Virus record (IMG/VR): IMGVR_UViG_3300046757_000757 | Span: 1-26,972 of that record | Reading direction: 5' to 3' (one strand) | Source: a virus | Length of the DNA stretch: 26,972 bases | Part shown: in pieces, positions 21,694 to 26,972 of the stretch | Layout of the letters: each line of letters starts with the position of its first letter | Position numbering within the stretch: the first letter of the stretch is position 1 | Translations under genes and position numbers: made by a program | The notes under the pieces: generated by a model | What the model was told of the DNA's origin: nothing | What the model saw: only the letters and a program-made list of their open reading frames with translations | Database searches by the model: none

Positions 21694-22327
21694 TACAACT
21701 AAACTTTTTTACGATCAATACGTATACAAACTAGTAATCAACAACGGTTTAGCCGATATATTTCGGAATAAAAATCTAACTCATGCAAGAATGGTACTTG
21801 ACAGGTTAGATAGTGCCGAGCAAGACGGTGAACCGTTAGTTGTACAACGTATGCGTAGAGAGATTCCTGTAACAACAGCTCACTTTAATGACGCAAAAAA
21901 GTTAATTCGATTCTTGTATAACTTTGACGACTATACATTACGTATCGAACTATCTCATATGAGTATATATTCTAACTCAAAAGAATGGCTTACATCTATT
22001 AAGAATACACTAACTCCAGAGTGTTTTAGAGAGTTTTGGGAGCCTAACTCAGCATATACACTTAAACCTAATGTTATTATATCTGACTCGTATCCTGAAT
22101 TTGATTATAAAGTTACTTTAGGCAGAGCTAAAGGTACTCCTGAATTTGCTAAATTTGTACATAATAATCCTAATTTAATTAAGGCAGGTCCTACTCTAAT
22201 TAGAAAGTGTGAAGAAAGCAGTTATGTAGACGGATATTATTTTTTTGTTAGAGATGAGAAAAGTCTTGCATTAATTAACTTATTTTTAAGCAATATTCGC
22301 CGAATTGATAAAATTGTCGCTATGTAG
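21680..22327 (+). CDS. Unknown protein (215 aa)
   Basis: I do not recognise this family. The protein is basic and alpha/beta, with a YDQYVYKLVINNGLADIFRN start, several Arg-rich segments (VVQRMRREIPV) and a C-terminal EFDYKVTLGRAKGTPEFAKF region. It has no membrane segments. The start is TTG 21680, with AGAGG (21666-21670) 9 bases before, overlapping the clpA end by 14 bases, so it is coupled to clpA. It could be a ClpA adaptor or target selector because of that coupling, but the sequence gives no direct support. Confidence 0.55.
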   Translation: MKTHDTTKLFYDQYVYKLVINNGLADIFRNKNLTHARMVLDRLDSAEQDGEPLVVQRMRREIPVTTAHFNDAKKLIRFLYNFDDYTLRIELSHMSIYSNSKEWLTSIKNTLTPECFREFWEPNSAYTLKPNVIISDSYPEFDYKVTLGRAKGTPEFAKFVHNNPNLIKAGPTLIRKCEESSYVDGYYFFVRDEKSLALINLFLSNIRRIDKIVAM

Positions 22328-22334
22328 TGTTTTA

Positions 22335-22342
22335 GATAAATA
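22335..22342 (+). promoter_or_regulatory. T4-type late promoter motif (GATAAATACTTAC)
   Basis: GATAAATA followed by CTTAC strongly resembles the T4 late promoter TATAAATACTATT. The ATG of the next gene starts 6 bases after the motif, at about the expected RNA start. There is no ribosome site between them. Confidence 0.45.
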
Positions 22343-22347
22343 CTTAC

Positions 22348-22698
22348 ATGGCACAGAGCGAAACAATATTATCTAATCAATCACACCCTGGTGATAGTAC
22401 AATAGAATCCTACACAGGTGAAAAGTATAAAGGCGACGGTTATTATGGCCGTGCAGACGGTTTACATACAGTACAATATAATATAACCGGATTTATAGGT
22501 AAGATTAAAATGCAGGCAACACTTGCAATTGATCCAACTTCTGATGATTGGTTTACACTAGATTCAACAGAACATGACGATAGTGCATCTGCAACAGGCT
22601 CACATATTAAAAACTTTACAGGTAACTATGTATGGGTAAGAGCTGTTGTAAGTAATTGGACAGATGGAACAGTTACTAGTATTCAATTAAATCATTAA
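22348..22698 (+). CDS. Small beta-rich probable virion protein
   Basis: This 116-residue protein is beta-rich, with QYNITGFIGKIKMQATLAID and YVWVRAVVSNWTDGTV segments reminiscent of small surface or decoration domains in marine T4-like phages. A late promoter motif lies directly before it. No other Met in frame gives a plausible start before residue 54. There is no Shine-Dalgarno site, so it may be translated without a leader. The virion role is an inference from promoter class and fold-like pattern. Confidence 0.55.
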   Translation: MAQSETILSNQSHPGDSTIESYTGEKYKGDGYYGRADGLHTVQYNITGFIGKIKMQATLAIDPTSDDWFTLDSTEHDDSASATGSHIKNFTGNYVWVRAVVSNWTDGTVTSIQLNH

Positions 22699-22707
22699 GG
22701 AAGCATC

Positions 22708-23304
22708 ATGGAACACTTTATAAGAGTAGTAATGGAAAAACAGGACACACTAAGCGAAGGCTTAAATGAGTCAGTATTTCCAGGAAGTTATGTATTTGAA
22801 TCAGAGCAAGGTGCTACGATATTTGAAATGCCTCTAGCAAAAGAACTTACATCAGAAGAAGCAGACGAATTTGCACAAAAATTAAGTGAATATGTATTTG
22901 ATCAAGGTTACAATGATTTTGACATTGAAATATCTACAAATGATAAACTCGACGAAGACGAAGAAACATACGAAGACGATGATGACTTTTTTGAAGAATA
23001 TGGTGTTTTGTGGTACAACGAAGATGATGACCCGATAGACGAAGCAGAATACCGAGGACGTAAAGTTAAATTAGGCAAGCCTATGCAAGGTGATGTTAAG
23101 AAGTTTAAAGTTTATGTTAAAGACCCAAAGACAGGTAATGTTAAAAAAGTAAACTTTGGACACGGTGGTAGTAGTGTTAAAGGTAAGTCAATGAAGATTA
23201 GAAAAAATAATCCAGCTGCAAGGCGCTCATTCCGTGCTAGACATAACTGTGATAATCCAGGACCGCGTACAAAGGCAAGATACTGGTCATGTAGGAAGTG
23301 GTAA
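22708..23304 (+). CDS. Probable virion-associated protein with acidic middle and Cys basic tail
   Basis: This 198-residue protein has a short leader (MEHFIRVVMEKQDTLSEG) containing LSE-G, a site like T4 prohead protease targets. An acidic stretch (DEDEETYEDDDDFFEEYG) is followed by a YRGRKVKLGKPMQGDVKKFK segment. A basic end with FRARHNCDNPGPRTKARYW and a final Cys/Trp follows. The tail pattern recurs in several proteins that I recall from T4-like cyanophages (DUF5872-like). The two tail Cys may bind zinc. AAGGA precedes the ATG. A role inside the capsid is inferred from the leader and tail. Confidence 0.6.
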   Translation: MEHFIRVVMEKQDTLSEGLNESVFPGSYVFESEQGATIFEMPLAKELTSEEADEFAQKLSEYVFDQGYNDFDIEISTNDKLDEDEETYEDDDDFFEEYGVLWYNEDDDPIDEAEYRGRKVKLGKPMQGDVKKFKVYVKDPKTGNVKKVNFGHGGSSVKGKSMKIRKNNPAARRSFRARHNCDNPGPRTKARYWSCRKW

Positions 23305-23305
23305 T

Positions 23306-23662
23306 ATGCGTATTGACGAGTTAGGAAATAATAATAGTAATTTAAGATTAGATTTTGATAACGTAGAAGACTTATGTATTTTTATACGTAATAATCCTAT
23401 GTTTTATCGTAAGCAATTTTTCCCATGTATGGCTAATATATCTGATAAACTTGATGCAGGTAAAAAATGTGATCCAGTTAAAGACATAGGTCCATGCGTT
23501 GATAATGCTTGTGACGCTTATTGTAATGCATATGATTTGCCACATGACTCTAAAACATTATTTCCGGTAGACGACAGACGTGCCGCAATAGAAAAACTAT
23601 ATGCAGAAGAAATGCCTAATGTTAAAAAAGGAATGTATAAGGCTGAATCATCATGTTCGTAA
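23306..23662 (+). CDS. Small Cys-rich unknown protein
   Basis: This 118-residue protein starts at ATG 23306, with AGGAAG 7 bases upstream. The frame is open further upstream but inside the previous gene. MRIDELGNN is followed by a YRKQFFPCMANISDKLDAGK segment and then CDPVKDIGPCVDNACDAYC, with several Cys, and a charged end. The Cys spacing suggests disulfides or a metal site. I recall similar proteins from T4-like cyanophages. It overlaps the next gene by 10 bases. The function is unknown. Confidence 0.6.
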   Translation: MRIDELGNNNSNLRLDFDNVEDLCIFIRNNPMFYRKQFFPCMANISDKLDAGKKCDPVKDIGPCVDNACDAYCNAYDLPHDSKTLFPVDDRRAAIEKLYAEEMPNVKKGMYKAESSCS

Positions 23663-24726
23663 GAGAATTATTCGAAGCAGAAAAGAAAGTAGCGGTTGCG
23701 GCATTTGGTCGTATGAATCCACCTACTATTGGACATGAAAAACTTGTAAACAAAGTAAAAAGCCAAAGTGGTGATCATTACATTTTCCTAAGTCAAACAC
23801 AAAAACCAAAAGATAATCCACTACCGTTCGATGAGAAATTAAGATTTGCCAAAGAATTTTTTCCCGGTGTTAACGTAGGGCATCCGCAAGTACGTACACC
23901 AATTCAAATGTTACAACTATTAGAAAAGTTAGGATATACTGATATTGTATATGTTGCAGGTTCTGATAGAGTAGAAAGTTTTGATAAACTGTTTAACGAT
24001 TATAACGGTAAAGAATATAACTTCAATAGTATTAAAGTAATAAATGCAGGCGAACGTGATCCGGATGCAGAAGGTGCTGAAGGCATGAGTGCAAGTAAGA
24101 TGAGATCGGCTGCCGCTCAAGGAGACTTAGATTCATTTACTCAAGGTGTTCCTAAACTAGCAGCTGCAGAAGAAATGTATAATGCTGTACGTAAAGGTAT
24201 GGGAATTAAAGACGAAGTACCAGCACAAGAAGATACGGCTAAGAATAACGACGACTATCAAGCAAAGAAAAAAGCACTACAAGATATTCAAGCAGATCCA
24301 AACACTGCTAAAGATCCTGAACTTAAAAAAGAACTTGCACGTAGAAAAGCTGAATTAGAAAAAACAAACGAAATATTAGGCTTTGCTACTAAAAATCCAA
24401 AACGTGCAACTATAAAAGTTAAAAAACGTCCACCAGAAGAAGATAGTGTAAAAGATAAAATTGCAAAACGTAGAGCAATGGCCGCTAAAGGCGATTCTCG
24501 TGCGTTTAAAGCAGGCGCACTTGGCGAAGGCGACTTAGTAGTGGATAAAGGATCATTAATATCATACCTACGTGATATGATACAAAAATATGTTATGGAA
24601 GAAAACGATGTTGAAAAACTTTCTCAACTATTAAAATTTATGGTAGGTAAAGAAATTAAGTCACATGGTGATAAAAGATATCGTATTACTTCTGAAGATA
24701 TAGTTGAGGCTTTAGGACGTGGATGA
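23653..24726 (+). CDS. Nucleotidyltransferase (cytidylyltransferase/NMNAT-like) with long C-terminal extension
   Basis: This is a 357-residue protein. After a leader MFVRELFEAE comes a Rossmann nucleotidyltransferase domain (residues 12-180). FGRMNPPTIGHEKLV contains the HxGH-type motif (PTIGH), VAGSDR lies at about 101-106, and GMSASKMRSAA contains the (S)xxSxxR motif near 144-153. These residues bind a nucleotide for adenylyl or cytidylyl transfer; the acceptor is unknown. The C-terminal half (after 190) is helical and Lys-rich, with an AKRRAMAAKGDSRAFKAG segment that is not part of the usual enzyme. The leader LFE-A looks like a prohead protease site, so the enzyme may be packaged in the capsid (inference). 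Confidence 0.75.
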   Translation: MFVRELFEAEKKVAVAAFGRMNPPTIGHEKLVNKVKSQSGDHYIFLSQTQKPKDNPLPFDEKLRFAKEFFPGVNVGHPQVRTPIQMLQLLEKLGYTDIVYVAGSDRVESFDKLFNDYNGKEYNFNSIKVINAGERDPDAEGAEGMSASKMRSAAAQGDLDSFTQGVPKLAAAEEMYNAVRKGMGIKDEVPAQEDTAKNNDDYQAKKKALQDIQADPNTAKDPELKKELARRKAELEKTNEILGFATKNPKRATIKVKKRPPEEDSVKDKIAKRRAMAAKGDSRAFKAGALGEGDLVVDKGSLISYLRDMIQKYVMEENDVEKLSQLLKFMVGKEIKSHGDKRYRITSEDIVEALGRG

Positions 24727-24934
24727 GCTTGCACAAATAGTAAAGTTAGCAGGAGTTAATGAGTTTAAAGGATATCAAGAATATACTTTAGAGAACATGA
24801 GTCATACTGCTACCGAACTAAAGCAAAAAGAAAGAGAAATGGGTATAAAACCCGGAGACCAAGAATGGTTTAAATTATGGTTTAGTTTACCTTATATGAA
24901 CGGACCAGTAAAGTTTAGAGGACGTACAAAATGA
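24719..24934 (+). CDS. Small conserved unknown protein
   Basis: This 71-residue protein starts at GTG 24719, with GAGG 9 bases upstream, and overlaps the nucleotidyltransferase end by 8 bases. The sequence is IVKLAGVNEFKGYQEYTLEN and then GIKPGDQEWFKLWFSLPYMN, a pattern I recall from small proteins in marine T4-like phages. It is soluble, with a central helix and an aromatic-rich end. Its stop overlaps the next ATG (ATGA). The function is unknown. Confidence 0.6.
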   Translation: MDELAQIVKLAGVNEFKGYQEYTLENMSHTATELKQKEREMGIKPGDQEWFKLWFSLPYMNGPVKFRGRTK

Positions 24935-25833
24935 ATCTTCGTCAGTTATTTGAAAGAGGAAGAATTGTTCCAGGTGTTAACACTACGCCTGATGTCGGTC
25001 CTAACGAAATTAAAAAACAAGCTGCAAAGTTTGGATTTAAAGTAGACAAAGACGGCAGACCACAAAATCATCCTAAAAAAGTAAAAGGTTCTAAAACGAA
25101 TGTTGCATTTAACTTAGGCATGACTGAAGGCAACATGCTTGCTAATCCTAAAAATACATTCCTTACAAAAGCAGACACAGCATACGACTTTATTAAGGTA
25201 GGTACAAACTTAGCAAACTTAAAAGATGTTCCAGCAGGCGGAAATATGGACGAGCCAGACATAATGATTGCTCCATATGCAGGCGCTAAAGAAATGAAGT
25301 ATCTTATGAAGCAACTTAATCGTATTGGTTATAAAACACAAGATGCTCAAGGCTATCAAGATGCCCACTATGACGAAGAGCCAACTGGTGGAGAAGCACC
25401 TCCACAAATGAAGGCACAAGGTCCATTAGGTAAAATTAAAATATCTAAGTTACGTGGTGTACAAAAAGAAAGAACATACGAAAAATTAGCAAAGCAACTT
25501 GAACGTGTATTAGAAGACGACTATGCTCCGTTACAGATTGACCGTAAAGGTAGAGTAATTAACGGACATCACAGACTAGATGCATTACGTTTAGTAGGTG
25601 AAGAATATGCTCGTGTACATATGATCGACGATATAGTAGAAAACATAAAAGAAAACTTTGCTGATGGTAAGAAAAAAGGCAAAAGCAGACCTGGTAGAGT
25701 AAAGAAGTCAGGTGCTAGTTGTAACGGTAGTGTTACCAGTTTAAGAGCAAAAGCAAAGAAATCTAGTGGCGAACGTGCTAAAATGTACCACTGGTGTGCT
25801 AATATGAAGTCAGGTAGAAAGAAGAAGAAATAA
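24931..25833 (+). CDS. ParB-like nuclease-domain protein with Cys basic tail
   Basis: This 300-residue protein has a leader MNLRQLFERGRIVPG and a Lys-rich N-terminal region. A domain at about 170-240 matches ParB/Srx-like proteins: GKIKISKLRGVQKERTYEKL, then IDRKGRVINGHHRLDALRLV with the GHHR motif near residue 210. The last 60 residues (SRPGRVKKSGASCNGSVTSL, then ERAKMYHWCANMKSGR) form a basic Cys-containing tail like that in marine phage virion-linked proteins. ParB-fold proteins can bind DNA or nucleotides or cut DNA; the activity here is not proven. The leader suggests packaging with the genome (inference). It is coupled by ATGA to the preceding gene and by TAATG to the next. Confidence 0.7.
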   Translation: MNLRQLFERGRIVPGVNTTPDVGPNEIKKQAAKFGFKVDKDGRPQNHPKKVKGSKTNVAFNLGMTEGNMLANPKNTFLTKADTAYDFIKVGTNLANLKDVPAGGNMDEPDIMIAPYAGAKEMKYLMKQLNRIGYKTQDAQGYQDAHYDEEPTGGEAPPQMKAQGPLGKIKISKLRGVQKERTYEKLAKQLERVLEDDYAPLQIDRKGRVINGHHRLDALRLVGEEYARVHMIDDIVENIKENFADGKKKGKSRPGRVKKSGASCNGSVTSLRAKAKKSSGERAKMYHWCANMKSGRKKKK

Positions 25834-26033
25834 TGTTTAGCAAACAATGTAAATTACACTTAGAAGAACAAGGCGAAACAGGATTAGAACATATGAAGGC
25901 TGCACTAAAAACAGCCGTACAACTACAATTACTTGTACCAGCACTAGTAGTACACAGTGTTGCACCTAGGTTCTTTACTGATACAGCAACAAGAGTAATG
26001 AAAGATATTTTGCACAATCGTAAAGATGCATAA
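25833..26033 (+). CDS. DUF6356-like small protein
   Basis: This 66-residue protein begins MFSKQCKLHLEEQGETGLEH and then MKAALKTAVQLQLLVPALVV followed by HSVAPRFFTDTATRVM. The pattern matches DUF6356, a short family with a KHCKLHLEEaGmt-type start and one hydrophobic helix, seen in marine bacteria and phages. It probably associates with the membrane through residues 23-44. The ATG overlaps the preceding stop (TAATG). The function is unknown. Confidence 0.65.
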   Translation: MFSKQCKLHLEEQGETGLEHMKAALKTAVQLQLLVPALVVHSVAPRFFTDTATRVMKDILHNRKDA

Positions 26034-26036
26034 ATA
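26029..26036 (+). promoter_or_regulatory. T4-type late promoter motif (CATAAATA)
   Basis: CATAAATAC spans the stop of the DUF6356-like gene, 28 bases before ATG 26064. A weak GGGA lies between. It matches seven of eight bases of the late element. Confidence 0.4.
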
Positions 26037-26063
26037 CAATATAAGTTAATTCGGGATTTAAAA

Positions 26064-26810
26064 ATGAAGATATACGAAATTACATCAATTAAAAAAGAGT
26101 CAACTCAATTAGACGAAGCATTACCAGCGTTATTAATACCTGGTATTATTGCAGGCGTAAGAATTGCAGGTGGTTGGGCAGCAAAACAAGGTGCAAAAAT
26201 ACTTGCACAAAGAGGCGCAGCGGCTGCAGGCGCAAAAGAATTAGGCAAACAGGCTGCTAAACAAACTGCTAAAGGAGCAGGTGCTGTTGCAAAAGGTGTT
26301 GCTAAAGCACCAATTAAGCACCCTGTTGCAACTGCTACAGTAGGTGGCGGAGCATATGTTGCTAAGAAAGCAGGTGATGCAATTGACGCTGTTGGTGATT
26401 CAGTTGATGACATTGTAGCAAAAGCCGGAGATGGCATTGATGCTATAAGAGATCAAATAACAGCCGCATTTGGTAATGCAGGGTTTGGAAAAGTTGCAGC
26501 ATTTGCATCTAAGTATGCAATTCCAGCATTGGCCGCTGTTGCTATACTATATGGCGGTAAAAAGATTTGGGATTATTTAACTAAAGAAGGCGAAGCACAA
26601 CCTGCAACAGAAAGTGCTACAGCAGGCGCTACAGCATCGGGCAACGTAGCATCGGTTGCTAATCCGGTTGCGGCTAATGCTAAAATTAAACGTGATAAAA
26701 AAGGTGTTCCAGTAGCACCACAAAAGAAAAACAAAGATGGTACTGCTGTTAATGCGTTAGACATGGATAACAATATTATGGGCGGTAAACCAATTAAAAG
26801 GGTGCAATAA
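26064..26810 (+). CDS. Ala/Gly-rich probable internal virion protein with membrane segment
   Basis: This is a 248-residue protein. A leader MKIYEITSIKKESTQLDEAL has LDE-A, a site like T4 prohead protease targets. It is followed by hydrophobic PALLIPGIIAGVRIAGGWAA, then Ala/Lys-rich helical repeats (AKQTAKGAGAVAKGVAKAP), an acidic DAVGDSVDDIVAKAGDGIDA stretch and a membrane-like helix at about 150-166 (YAIPALAAVAILYGGKKIW). The end is low-complexity, basic and Ala-rich. The mixture suits a protein that is packaged and acts at membranes during DNA entry, but this is inference. A late promoter motif precedes it. Confidence 0.55.
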   Translation: MKIYEITSIKKESTQLDEALPALLIPGIIAGVRIAGGWAAKQGAKILAQRGAAAAGAKELGKQAAKQTAKGAGAVAKGVAKAPIKHPVATATVGGGAYVAKKAGDAIDAVGDSVDDIVAKAGDGIDAIRDQITAAFGNAGFGKVAAFASKYAIPALAAVAILYGGKKIWDYLTKEGEAQPATESATAGATASGNVASVANPVAANAKIKRDKKGVPVAPQKKNKDGTAVNALDMDNNIMGGKPIKRVQ

Positions 26811-26811
26811 A

Positions 26812-26972
26812 ATGGCTGATAAAGATAAAAAACCTAAAGTAGATCCAAACAAAAAACCTAAAGGTGCATTTGCTCAAGGGTTTGCAAAAGGATATCAAGC
26901 AACTGGCAAAGTAACAGATCCTGATTCTTTACGTAAAGGTATTAAAAATAAATGGAAAAGCATGATAACTCC
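26812..26972 (+). CDS. Unknown protein, 3' end outside the window
   Basis: The ATG lies 1 base after the preceding stop. The 53 visible residues begin MADKDKKPKVDPNKKPKGAF and continue AQGFAKGYQATGKVTDPDSL to the window edge without a stop. The start is very Lys/Pro-rich. No family can be named from this part. It is probably co-transcribed with the Ala-rich gene upstream. Confidence 0.5.
   Translation, partial: MADKDKKPKVDPNKKPKGAFAQGFAKGYQATGKVTDPDSLRKGIKNKWKSMIT

Noticed and set aside
1-26972. tRNA genes, CRISPR arrays, insertion sequences, integrase or attachment sites
   Set aside because: None was recognised on reading both strands; a covariance-model search would be needed to exclude tRNAs fully.

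Overview
The window looks like part of a tailed, T4-like (myovirus-type) marine phage genome. The DNA is AT-rich. Genes are packed with almost no spacers and many ATGA or TAATG stop/start overlaps, and all but one lie on the + strand. Recognisable T4-type parts are a gp44-like sliding-clamp loader ATPase, a gp31/GroES-like co-chaperonin, a DexA-like exonuclease and T4-type late promoter motifs (NATAAATA). Several small proteins resemble conserved unknowns that I recall from T4-like cyanophages and pelagiphages. The host cannot be proved from the sequence; an AT-rich marine bacterium such as SAR11 is an inference.

Layout: (1) 1-4811 holds virion genes: the end of a large fibre-like protein, two paralogous small virion proteins and a 918-residue Ig-like repeat protein. 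(2) 4814-7540 holds a DnaE-palm-like fragment, a probable virion protein, the co-chaperonin, a MazG-like enzyme, a tiny membrane protein and the exonuclease. (3) 7590-10522 is a tightly coupled run behind a sigma70-type promoter: clamp loader, 2OG-Fe(II) oxygenase, 7Fe ferredoxin, DUF1289-like Cys protein, small unknown, and ThyX. (4) phoH (10584-11309) is the only minus-strand gene, convergent with thyX, with a hairpin terminator between them. (5) 11456-14616 has two unknown late genes and then a lysis block: GH19 endolysin, an acyl-carrier-protein-like protein, and overlapping i-spanin and o-spanin. (6) 14652-16304 encodes a cysteine desulfurase (IscS) and scaffold (IscU), behind a TTGACA-17-TATAAT promoter. 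(7) 16304-18113 is a chain of tiny, mostly membrane proteins. (8) 18137-21693 is a protein-quality set: DnaJ-like co-chaperone, peptide deformylase and ClpA. (9) 22348-26972 has proteins with short N-terminal leaders resembling T4 capsid-targeting/prohead-protease sites: a Cys-tailed basic protein, a nucleotidyltransferase, a ParB-like protein and an Ala-rich protein.

The most interesting system is a phage-borne iron-sulfur set: IscS and IscU with all key residues intact, including the scaffold's LPPIK chaperone-recognition motif, plus a complete FdxA-type ferredoxin and a DUF1289-like Cys protein. It is combined with a chaperone/protease set (GroES-like, J-protein, deformylase, ClpA with an IGF ClpP-docking tripeptide). 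The simplest reading is a phage that rebuilds host Fe-S metabolism and proteostasis during infection. Other notable points are an ACP-like protein whose prosthetic-group serine is Glu, a stand-alone DnaE fragment that stops before the catalytic Asp motif, and a palindrome overlapping a near-consensus promoter. No tRNA, rRNA, CRISPR array, insertion sequence or integrase was recognised, and no stretch above 300 bases lacks a gene.
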